Positions 1 to 5,711 of a DNA stretch of 5,747 nt are shown here, piece after piece; the first letter of the stretch is position 1; every line of letters starts with the position of its first letter. The DNA lies in contig CAJWJW010000090.1 of assembly GCA_913041775.1 (NCBI GenBank), positions 1-5,747 of the forward strand. The letters run 5' to 3'. A program made the position numbers and the translations under genes. Under the pieces are notes generated by a model that worked only from the letters and a program-made list of their open reading frames with translations, did no database searches and was not told where the DNA came from. The stretch comes from an uncultured Flavobacteriales bacterium. GTDB lineage: Bacteria; Bacteroidota; Bacteroidia; Flavobacteriales; UBA7430.

Positions 1-64
1 CCGATTTACTTTTTTTAGTAAATTTTTCACGACCTTTTCGTACCAACTGCTGAATCGTAGGCAT
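1..64 (-). CDS. rpsL: 30S ribosomal protein S12, N-terminal fragment (runs off the left edge)
   Basis: The reverse strand from the ATG at 64-62 reads MPTIQQLVRKGR and continues E-K-F-T-K-K-S-K-S to the window edge. This is the characteristic N-terminus of ribosomal protein S12, which sits at the decoding centre of the 30S subunit and contributes to translational accuracy. Only 21 codons of a protein usually about 125-135 residues long are visible, so the streptomycin-related loops around Lys43 and Lys88 (E. coli numbering) lie outside the window. In most bacteria rpsL heads the str operon with rpsG and fusA; here those genes would lie to the left, out of view. The start is fixed by the conserved MPTIQQL opening and by a consensus promoter about 55 nt upstream. 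The gene is transcribed divergently from the helicase gene. Identification rests on a short but very conserved stretch. Confidence 0.93.
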   Translation of the reverse strand, partial: MPTIQQLVRKGREKFTKKSKS

Positions 65-99
65 AATGCGTTTTAGTTTATAATTGATTTATATACAAC

Positions 100-142
100 T
101 TCCCTAATTTTTAGGGATTGCAAATGTATAACTTTTCCCTAA
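100..142. repeat. TTCCCTAA (TTAGGGAA on the rpsL strand) repeated at the rpsL promoter
   Basis: The octamer TTCCCTAA occurs at 100-107 and again at 135-142, 35 bp apart, and its core TTAGGGA occurs inverted at 111-117. One copy lies in the spacer between the -33 and -7 boxes of the rpsL promoter; the others flank the predicted start site. Copies centred on a promoter in this way are typical of a protein-binding site, but in an AT-rich region an eight-base repeat can also arise by chance. Confidence 0.4.
101..117. promoter_or_regulatory. Perfect short dyad at the predicted 5' end of the rpsL leader
   Basis: TCCCTAATTTTTAGGGA is a perfect inverted repeat: 7-bp arms at 101-107 and 111-117 around a 3-nt centre. 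In the rpsL transcript it would form a small hairpin beginning at or within a few nucleotides of the predicted transcription start. It could be a 5'-end stem-loop that stabilises the mRNA, or a DNA operator. The symmetry is seen directly; either role is inference. Confidence 0.5.
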
Positions 143-151
143 ACCGACAAA
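121..151 (-). promoter_or_regulatory. Bacteroidota-type housekeeping promoter for rpsL
   Basis: On the minus strand TTTG (151-148) is followed after exactly 19 nt by TACATTTG (128-121). This matches the Bacteroidota primary sigma factor consensus, TTTG at -33 and TAnnTTTG at -7 with about 19 nt between, without a mismatch. Transcription would start a few nucleotides beyond 121, around 113-117, giving a 5' leader of about 50 nt before the rpsL ATG. A strong, fully consensus promoter suits a ribosomal protein operon. The start site is inferred, not seen. Confidence 0.82.
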
Positions 152-353
152 CAGCTAAACCTTTTATTTATTGAGACTCTTTGTTTTAGGTGTTTCGGAA
201 GGACAAGACATACAAGCACAGAAAGTAAAGCCTACTTTTTAATGTAGTTGAAGTAATAATCATTAAAAAACTAAATGCTTTACAAACAGAATGAGCAACT
301 TAGGCTTCATTTATATTTTTTCAACACATACCTAAAAAACCTAGAATAAAAAT

Positions 354-361
354 TAACTTTG
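354..361 (+). promoter_or_regulatory. -7 box (TAACTTTG) of the helicase operon promoter
   Basis: TAACTTTG matches the Bacteroidota -7 consensus TAnnTTTG exactly. No TTG or TTTG is present 17-23 nt upstream, so the -33 half is weak or absent. A start around 365-369 would leave a leader of roughly 40-45 nt before the ATG at 410. The box overlaps the in-frame TTG at 359, which argues that the TTG is promoter sequence and not a start codon. Confidence 0.6.
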
Positions 362-409
362 AAACTTCTACAAAGAATCGTTTTACACCTTATATATAGC
401 GTACACAAA

Positions 410-2728
410 ATGAGTGACTACTTAACCCATTTAAATCCATCTCAGCGAAAAGCTGTAGAAAAAACAGAAGGCCCTGTAATGGTTATTGCAGGAGCGGGCT
501 CTGGTAAGACTAGAGTTTTAACCTACCGTATAGCACACCTCTTAAATAAAGGAGTCGATCCATTTAACATCCTTTCTCTAACCTTTACCAATAAAGCGGC
601 AAAGGAAATGAAAGAACGGATCCAGAAAATCATTGGAACAGCTGCTAAAAACATATGGATGGGTACCTTCCACTCGGTATTCGCTAAAATACTACGTTTT
701 GAAGCGGACAAAATAGGCTACCCTTCTAACTTTACTATTTACGACTCCGATGATTCGAAAGCACTATTAAGACGTATTATTAAAGGAATGAGTTTAGATA
801 CCGATATTTACAAGGTAAATATTGTTGCCTCACGGATTTCTTCATTTAAAAATAATTTAGTTACGGTTAAAGCGTACAACAACAATACAGAACTTAAAAC
901 ACAAGACGACTCGGCACATAGACCACAAATGGGTGTTTTATACGAAACTTACGTAAAAGAATGCTTCAAGTCTGGCGCAATGGATTTTGATGACTTGCTA
1001 TTAAAAACCAACGAGCTAATATTTCGTTTTCCTGAAGTACTCCATAAATACCAAGAACGATTTAAATACATCTTAGTAGATGAGTACCAAGATACAAACC
1101 ACTCACAATATCTCATTGTAAAAGCACTGGCTTCTAGATTCGAAAACTTATGTGTGGTAGGAGATGATGCGCAGAGTATTTACGCATTCCGTGGAGCCAA
1201 CATTCGCAATATCCTAAACTTCAAGAAGGATTATGCAGATTCTAAAATCATCAAACTAGAACAAAACTACCGTTCTACACAGAACATAGTAAAAGCAGCA
1301 AATAGCATCATTAGTAAAAATACCGAACAGCTGGACAAAAAAGTTTGGACTGCGAACGACTTAGGAGAAAAGATAAAAGTAAACCGAGCGATGACGGATA
1401 ATGATGAAGCTGCAATGGTAGGTTCTAACATCCAAGAGACGAAGAATAGAGAACAGGCACTGAATGAAGATTTCGCCATTTTATACCGTACGAACGCACA
1501 GTCGCGTAGTATGGAGGAAGCTTTAAGGAAACGAGGAATTCCGTATCGTATTTATGGTGGACTATCCTTTTACCAAAGAAAAGAAATAAAAGATCTACTA
1601 GCATATTTCAGAATGGCATCGAATGCTCAGGACGAAGAAGCGATTAGACGAATTATAAACTACCCTAAAAGAGGAATTGGAAATAGCTCCATAGATAGAA
1701 TTACTTTAAGAGCTAAAGAACAACAAAAATCATTCTGGGCAGTTATAGAGAACATTAAAGCTGAAGAAACAGGTTTAAATGCTGGTAGTACAACGAAGGT
1801 AGATAATTTCGCGATCCTTATTAAAGGATTCCAAGCAATGGCCAAAGAACAAGATGCTTATGAAGTAGCTTCGTATATATCTAAGCAATCTGGTTTATTT
1901 AGAGAAATGCAAACAGACAAAACTCCAGAAGGAATTAGTCGATATGAAAACATACAGGAACTCCTTAACGGGATAAAAGATTTTGTAGACCAAGAAAATC
2001 AGAAAGCTGAAAGAAATACCAGCTTGAGTTATTATTTAGAAGACATTGCCTTGCTTACAGAGAACGATAAAGAAGATGAGGACAATGGAGATCATGTTTC
2101 TCTTATGACAATTCATCAATCTAAAGGTTTGGAGTACAAATATGTATATATTGTAGGCCTGGAAGAGAACCTCTTTCCTTCGCAAATGTCAATGGGCTCT
2201 AGAGCTGATTTAGAAGAAGAGAGACGCTTATTTTACGTAGCCCTAACAAGGGCAGAAAAAAGAGCTACTTTAAGTTTTGCCTTGAGTCGTTATCGCTGGG
2301 GTAATTTAATTGACTGCGAGCCAAGCAGGTTTATTGAAGAAATTGATGGTCAATTTTTGGATTTAGATTTCATTAATGTAAAACCGGCACGTAGAGAATC
2401 TGGAGCTATTAGTAGTGGCACAAATTACAAGACAAATGTTCCATCAAGATTTAATAAATCAACAGAAAAAAAGGAAGTGAGAAGACCACAAAGCAAGCCG
2501 ATGTTTATCCCTAGAAATTTAAAAAAACTAGACCCAACTACACAGGCTCGAAACTATACAGAACAAGACTATTCTACTGGAATGAAAGTAGAACACGATA
2601 GATTTGGCTTGGGTGTTATTTGCAAACTAGAAGGCGATGGTGCCAATAAAAAAATTAGCATTAACTTTACGGATGGTGGAGAAAAAACACTGCTCGCTAA
2701 ATTCGCAAAACTCAACATACTCAAATAA
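410..2728 (+). CDS. UvrD/PcrA-family superfamily 1A ATP-dependent 3'-5' DNA helicase
   Basis: The predicted protein has 772 residues, close to the 720-740 usual for PcrA/UvrD. All SF1A motifs are visible: Q motif LNPSQRKA (Gln12), Walker A AGAGSGKT (Lys33), motif II DEYQDT (224-229), motif III GDDAQSIYAFRG (251-262), motif IV EQNYRS (284-289), motif V TIHQSKGLE (567-575) and motif VI YVALTRA with Arg614. A charged, low-complexity linker (about 660-720) leads to a Tudor-like C-terminal domain (724-772, starting GMKVEHDRFGLG), the fold that lets PcrA/UvrD bind RNA polymerase. Family members unwind DNA in nucleotide excision and mismatch repair and clear replication-transcription conflicts. The frame stays open upstream to a TTG at 359, but the protein aligns with the family from MSDYLTHLNP and the TTG lies inside a -7 box, so I start at the ATG at 410. 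It is the first gene of a tight plus-strand run. The motifs do not distinguish the names uvrD and pcrA, so I give no symbol. Confidence 0.95.
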   Translation: MSDYLTHLNPSQRKAVEKTEGPVMVIAGAGSGKTRVLTYRIAHLLNKGVDPFNILSLTFTNKAAKEMKERIQKIIGTAAKNIWMGTFHSVFAKILRFEADKIGYPSNFTIYDSDDSKALLRRIIKGMSLDTDIYKVNIVASRISSFKNNLVTVKAYNNNTELKTQDDSAHRPQMGVLYETYVKECFKSGAMDFDDLLLKTNELIFRFPEVLHKYQERFKYILVDEYQDTNHSQYLIVKALASRFENLCVVGDDAQSIYAFRGANIRNILNFKKDYADSKIIKLEQNYRSTQNIVKAANSIISKNTEQLDKKVWTANDLGEKIKVNRAMTDNDEAAMVGSNIQETKNREQALNEDFAILYRTNAQSRSMEEALRKRGIPYRIYGGLSFYQRKEIKDLLAYFRMASNAQDEEAIRRIINYPKRGIGNSSIDRITLRAKEQQKSFWAVIENIKAEETGLNAGSTTKVDNFAILIKGFQAMAKEQDAYEVASYISKQSGLFREMQTDKTPEGISRYENIQELLNGIKDFVDQENQKAERNTSLSYYLEDIALLTENDKEDEDNGDHVSLMTIHQSKGLEYKYVYIVGLEENLFPSQMSMGSRADLEEERRLFYVALTRAEKRATLSFALSRYRWGNLIDCEPSRFIEEIDGQFLDLDFINVKPARRESGAISSGTNYKTNVPSRFNKSTEKKEVRRPQSKPMFIPRNLKKLDPTTQARNYTEQDYSTGMKVEHDRFGLGVICKLEGDGANKKISINFTDGGEKTLLAKFAKLNILK

Positions 2729-2735
2729 TTTTTAA

Positions 2736-3353
2736 ATGGAATACAATACAAGCCTGCCACATTTAATTATTCCAGAGTACGGAAGAAATGTTCAGAAAAT
2801 GGTTCACTCGATTATCGAAATCGAAGACCGTGAAAAAAGAAATCATCAAGCAAAAGCAATTATAGAGGTTATGGGGAATTTAAATCCTCATCTTAGAGAT
2901 GTACCCGATTTTAAACACAAATTATGGGACCATCTTTTTATCATGTCAGATTTTGGTTTAGACGTAGATTCCCCCTATGGGAAACCTTCAAAAGAATCTT
3001 TTGAAGAGAAACCTCTTAAAGTTCCTTATTCGGAGAACAATATAAAGTTGCGTTACTATGGTAAGATACTACCACAAATTATAGAACGTGTGGTAGAAAT
3101 GGAGGAGAGCGACCATAAAGACATTATGGTTTTCTGTTTAGCCAATCACATGAAGAAATCGTATTTAATGTGGAATAAATCTACTGTCGACGACGAGATG
3201 ATATTAAAACATTTAGCTCAGTTGTCAGATTCGAAATTAGAGATGAAGGCTTCATTTAAACTTTCCGATTTTGTGGAAATTAAGCCACAAGAGAAACCGC
3301 AGAAGAAACAACAAAACAACCGCGGTCGTACTCAACACGGAAAAAGAAAATAA
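2736..3353 (+). CDS. DUF4290 family conserved protein of unknown function
   Basis: This 205-residue protein opens MEYNTSLPHLIIPEYGRN and contains NHQAKAIIEVMGNLNPHLRD and a WDHLFIMSDF segment. I recognise these as the DUF4290 family, known to me from Bacteroidota and without an assigned function. There is no signal peptide or membrane segment, so it should be cytoplasmic. The body is charged and probably mostly helical. The last 23 or so residues (about 183-205) form a Lys/Gln/Arg-rich, probably disordered tail ending HGKRK, which could contact nucleic acid or an acidic partner; that is inference from composition only. It starts 7 nt after the helicase stop and ends 6 nt before murA, so it is almost certainly co-transcribed and possibly translationally coupled with both. 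Neighbours suggest a housekeeping role but do not reveal which one. The family call is from memory of sequence pattern, not from a search. Confidence 0.85.
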   Translation: MEYNTSLPHLIIPEYGRNVQKMVHSIIEIEDREKRNHQAKAIIEVMGNLNPHLRDVPDFKHKLWDHLFIMSDFGLDVDSPYGKPSKESFEEKPLKVPYSENNIKLRYYGKILPQIIERVVEMEESDHKDIMVFCLANHMKKSYLMWNKSTVDDEMILKHLAQLSDSKLEMKASFKLSDFVEIKPQEKPQKKQQNNRGRTQHGKRK

Positions 3354-3359
3354 ACTGAT

Positions 3360-4667
3360 ATGGCTTCATTTAAAATTAAAGGTGGTAAGAAACTGGCAGG
3401 ACAAATAACACCTCAAGGTGCTAAAAATGAAGCACTCCAGATATTGAGCGCAGTGCTATTAACTTCCGAAAAAATTACCATCAACAACATCCCTGATATA
3501 GTGGATGTTAATAAATTGATTGAAATACTAAGCGACCTAGGAGTTAAGGTTCAAAAACTAGATAAAGGTTCTTATAGCTTTCAAGCAGACACAATAAACT
3601 TAGAGCATTTATACAGCGACGACTTTAGAGATAAAGGAGGTCGCCTAAGAGGTTCTATTATGATTGTTGGGCCTTTGTTGGCTCGTTTTGGACAAGCTGC
3701 CATTCCGCGTCCTGGAGGAGATAAAATTGGAAGAAGAAGATTGGATACCCACTTTATAGGTTTCGAAAAACTAGGCGCTACCTTTAACTACGATGACAAA
3801 AATGGATTCTTCGAAATAAAAGCAAAAGAATTAAAGGGCGCTTACATGCTTCTAGAAGAAGCATCAGTTACAGGAACAGCAAACATTTTAATGGCTGCTT
3901 GTTTAGCAAAAGGAACTACAACAATATATAATGCAGCCTGCGAACCATATCTGCAACAACTCTGCAAGATGATTAATCGCATGGGTGGGAACATCACTGG
4001 TCTAGGCTCTAACCTACTTGTTATTGAAGGAGTAGAAAAACTTGGAGGCTGCGAACACCGAGTTTTACCAGACATGATAGAAATTGGATCTTGGATTGGC
4101 TTAGCTGCTATGACACAATCTGAGCTTACTATTAAAGACGTTGCCTACAATGAGTTAGGTGTTATTCCTGGAACCTTTAAAAAGCTAGGGATTAAGATTG
4201 AGAGAAGGAATGACGATATTTTTGTCCCTTCACAAGATTCTTATGAAATTGAGAGTTTTATAGATGGCTCTATAATGAACATTTCTGACGCACCTTGGCC
4301 AGGATTTACTCCAGATCTATTAAGTATCATTCTAGTAGTGGCTACACAAGCTAGAGGTTCGGTACTCATACATCAAAAAATGTTCGAAAGTCGTTTATTC
4401 TTTACAGATAAACTTATAGATATGGGTGCTCAAATTATTTTATGTGATCCTCATAGAGCAACCGTTATAGGCCTCAACAGGCAGAGTGCTTTGAAACCTA
4501 CAGTAATGACCTCTCCAGATATTAGAGCTGGAATCTCATTACTTATTGCTGCACTCTCTGCAGATGGAGAAAGCACCATACACAACATAGAACAAATAGA
4601 TCGAGGTTACGAAGACATAGAAGCACGTCTTAAAGCTATTGGTGCAGATATAACTCGTGTTAACTAA
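3360..4667 (+). CDS. murA: UDP-N-acetylglucosamine 1-carboxyvinyltransferase, Asp-type active site
   Basis: MurA transfers enolpyruvate from PEP to UDP-GlcNAc, the first committed step of peptidoglycan synthesis, in the cytoplasm. The protein has 435 residues (E. coli 419) and matches along its length: Lys22-Asn23 in QGAKNEA, Arg97 (E. coli Arg91), the active-site loop RPGGDKIGRRRLD (118-130) with Arg126 (E. coli Arg120), Asp319 in GFTPD (E. coli Asp305), Arg389 in SPDIRAG (E. coli Arg397) and the C-terminal IDRGYEDIEARL. The residue equivalent to catalytic Cys115 is Asp121 (GAT at 3720-3722). Asp here is known in MurA from Mycobacterium, Chlamydia and Borrelia; these enzymes are active but not alkylated by fosfomycin, so target-level fosfomycin insensitivity is predicted. 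The other key residues are present, so the enzyme should be functional. It starts 6 nt after the DUF4290 stop and is the third gene of the run. Confidence 0.96.
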   Translation: MASFKIKGGKKLAGQITPQGAKNEALQILSAVLLTSEKITINNIPDIVDVNKLIEILSDLGVKVQKLDKGSYSFQADTINLEHLYSDDFRDKGGRLRGSIMIVGPLLARFGQAAIPRPGGDKIGRRRLDTHFIGFEKLGATFNYDDKNGFFEIKAKELKGAYMLLEEASVTGTANILMAACLAKGTTTIYNAACEPYLQQLCKMINRMGGNITGLGSNLLVIEGVEKLGGCEHRVLPDMIEIGSWIGLAAMTQSELTIKDVAYNELGVIPGTFKKLGIKIERRNDDIFVPSQDSYEIESFIDGSIMNISDAPWPGFTPDLLSIILVVATQARGSVLIHQKMFESRLFFTDKLIDMGAQIILCDPHRATVIGLNRQSALKPTVMTSPDIRAGISLLIAALSADGESTIHNIEQIDRGYEDIEARLKAIGADITRVN

Positions 4668-4747
4668 TGAAAAGAGAAGACTGATTAGGAATAGTATATT
4701 TCTTAATTCTATTTTCAATATTTCAATATTAATCTTCAAAAAATAAT
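4668..4747 (+). promoter_or_regulatory. murA-tlpA gap with a possible weak promoter and a tandem octamer
   Basis: This 80-nt AT-rich gap has no stem-loop followed by a T-run, so I see no terminator after murA. TATATTTC at 4695-4702 differs from the -7 consensus TAnnTTTG only in the last base, and no -33 box accompanies it. The octamer TTTCAATA is repeated in tandem at 4713-4720 and 4721-4728. The tlpA-like gene may therefore be read through from murA, start from a weak promoter here, or both. Confidence 0.3.
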
Positions 4748-5323
4748 ATGAAAAAATCAACCACTACTCTATTTATAGCGTCCCTAGTATTATGCTTTAG
4801 TTTCATCGCAAAAGACTCTAGATTATTAGGTACACAAGCAGAAGGATTGAATATAGGAGATAAGGCTCCTGATTTTACTATTCAATCGCCAGAGGGTCGA
4901 GAATTCTCATTAAGTGATTCCCGAGGAAAACTTATTTTATTAGATTTCTGGGCTTCGTGGTGTGGACCTTGTAGAAAAGACAATCCTAATATTGTTTCGG
5001 TATATAATAAACTACACCAGGCAGCATTTAAAACAGCTGATGGATTTGAGGTTATTAGTATTTCATTAGATGGTCTTACTGACAGAAGAGAGAATCAAAA
5101 GCAAGAAAATGCAAAATCAGATTGGACAGAAGCAATCGAAAAAGATGGCTTGGTATGGAAAGGACATGGAAGCGAACTTAAAGGCTGGAATGCAGAAATT
5201 GCCAAAACCTATCATATTAATAGTATTCCTAGCAATTTCCTTATAGACGAGAAAGGAATTATAATTGCAAAAAACCTTGAAGGTCCAGCTTTATATGCGA
5301 CTATTAAAAGGTTGGCTGAGTAA
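4748..5323 (+). CDS. TlpA/ResA-like exported thioredoxin-fold thiol-disulfide oxidoreductase
   Basis: The 191-residue protein starts with a Lys-Lys pair and a hydrophobic stretch (about 8-21), a Sec signal peptide or N-terminal anchor, which places the rest in the periplasm. A thioredoxin fold follows: the entry segment GDKAPDFTI (37-45) typical of the TlpA/ResA/AhpC-TSA group, the redox motif WCGPC (71-75, Cys72 and Cys75) inside LLDFWASWCGPCRKDNPN, and the cis-proline loop SIPSNFLID (Pro161). Such proteins usually reduce disulfides in exported proteins, for instance during cytochrome c maturation; Bacteroidota carry many paralogs, so the substrate cannot be told. A Lys/Glu/Gln-rich insertion (about 110-125) lengthens the central part. 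Cys16 lies in the hydrophobic stretch, but Leu at the preceding position makes a lipoprotein cleavage site unlikely. It follows murA by 80 nt on the same strand. The start is supported by the signal sequence right after the ATG. Confidence 0.9.
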   Translation: MKKSTTTLFIASLVLCFSFIAKDSRLLGTQAEGLNIGDKAPDFTIQSPEGREFSLSDSRGKLILLDFWASWCGPCRKDNPNIVSVYNKLHQAAFKTADGFEVISISLDGLTDRRENQKQENAKSDWTEAIEKDGLVWKGHGSELKGWNAEIAKTYHINSIPSNFLIDEKGIIIAKNLEGPALYATIKRLAE

Positions 5324-5402
5324 GAAAGATTACAGCTGGGGCATTGGAATCTTATCTTGGTGGTAAATCAGATTGATAAAACAGTATTGGGTTCCGATTT
5401 AA

Positions 5403-5422
5403 GATTATTAAGCCTAATAATC
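5403..5422. terminator. AT-rich 8-bp hairpin downstream of the tlpA-like gene, possible weak terminator
   Basis: GATTATTAAGCCTAATAATC folds as a perfect 8-bp stem (5403-5410 with 5415-5422) around an AGCC loop, about 80 nt past the tlpA-like stop. The stem has a single G-C pair, and the following sequence is only loosely T-rich (ACCTTTAAGTTTCTCTATTT) with no real T-run. It could be a weak or mRNA-end-stabilising structure; a classical intrinsic terminator is not well supported on either strand. Confidence 0.3.
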
Positions 5423-5638
5423 ACCTTTAAGTTTCTCTATTTCAAGATTACTGGATAGGATTAGACAAACTAAGACTCTAGATACTATTTACCTTTCAAA
5501 CTTCATTTCACTATCCTGCATATTTTTCACTTTAAACTTACACCCTACCTAAATCAGTTTACTGTATTCATATTTAAAAAAAAACTGACTTAATCGCATA
5601 CAAATCAGCCAAGTTTAGTTGCTAGAAATTTGTTTCAA

Positions 5639-5649
5639 GACATAATGTC
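5639..5649. promoter_or_regulatory. Palindrome GACATAATGTC upstream of the -24/-12 element
   Basis: GACATAATGTC is a perfect 5-bp inverted repeat around one central base. Read with the next base it resembles TGACA-N3-TGTCA with one mismatch at its first position. Its centre (5644) lies about 45 bp upstream of the start predicted from the adjacent sigma-54-type element, close enough to act as an operator or activator site. From memory, I associate TGACA-N3-TGTCA palindromes just upstream of TGGCA-type promoters with stress genes in Bacteroidota; I have not verified this here. Confidence 0.45.
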
Positions 5650-5662
5650 AGAACAAACAGAA

Positions 5663-5678
5663 TGGCAAACAATTTGCT
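5663..5678 (+). promoter_or_regulatory. Sigma-54-type -24/-12 promoter element
   Basis: TGGCAAACAATTTGCT fits the sigma-54 consensus TGGCAC-N5-TTGCW with one mismatch (A for C at the sixth base). The invariant GG (5664-5665) and GC (5676-5677) are 12 bp apart as required. The predicted start is near 5689, leaving a 23-nt leader before the ATG at 5712. No TAnnTTTG box competes with it in the upstream region. Classical sigma-54 transcription needs an AAA+ activator, so the downstream gene would be inducible. Confidence 0.55.
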
Positions 5679-5711
5679 TTGTGACAGTTAGCAAATCTAA
5701 TAAAGATAAAG

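Larger units (their letters stand above)
65..409. other. Divergent intergenic region between rpsL and the helicase gene
   Basis: This stretch of 345 nt carries no supported gene. It holds a leftward consensus promoter for rpsL, repeated TTAGGGAA elements at that promoter, and a rightward -7 box for the helicase gene. The only open frames I found are about 14-16 codons long (for example 124-174 on the plus strand, which overlaps the rpsL -7 box) and show no coding character. I see nothing recognisable in the middle part, roughly 155-345. Confidence 0.7.
5324..5711. other. 388-nt non-coding stretch between the tlpA-like gene and the right-edge gene
   Basis: No supported gene lies here on either strand. 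The longest ATG frame I noticed near the right end (5645-5725, 26 codons) overlaps the promoter elements and the next gene's start. The stretch contains an AT-rich hairpin at 5403-5422, a loose 7-bp inverted repeat (TCAGTTT at 5554-5560 with AAACTGA at 5582-5588, 21-nt loop), a run of nine A at 5576-5584, and the palindrome plus -24/-12 element at the right end. None of the TTTG sequences I found in this stretch is preceded by the TAnn of a primary-sigma -7 box. I see nothing further in 5423-5553. Confidence 0.6.

Noticed and set aside
124..174. A 16-codon plus-strand frame starting MYNFSLNRQ
   Set aside because: It overlaps the rpsL -7 and -33 boxes, is very short and has no upstream plus-strand promoter.
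3720..3722. MurA as an inactivated paralog because the catalytic Cys is missing
   Set aside because: Asp at this site is a known active variant, and all the other key residues I could align with E. coli MurA are present.
4539..4760. A 73-codon minus-strand frame rich in Ile, Phe and Leu
   Set aside because: It lies largely antisense to the murA end and the AT-rich gap. Its hydrophobic composition is what reverse-strand AT-rich sequence gives, and no promoter or family resemblance is visible.
4748..4813. Lipoprotein signal with Cys16 as the lipid-attachment site
   Set aside because: The residues before Cys16 are Leu-Val-Leu. The position directly before the Cys should be Gly, Ala or Ser, and the hydrophobic segment continues past the Cys.
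5348..5406. Alternative pairing of AATCTTA (5348-5354) with TAAGATT (5400-5406)
   Set aside because: It is only 7 AT-rich base pairs with a 45-nt loop and competes with the better hairpin at 5403-5422. It is likely chance in AT-rich DNA.
5554..5588. Minus-strand terminator from TCAGTTT/AAACTGA with a run of nine T on that strand
   Set aside because: The T-run overlaps the loop and one arm instead of following the stem, the loop is 21 nt, and no minus-strand gene ends here.
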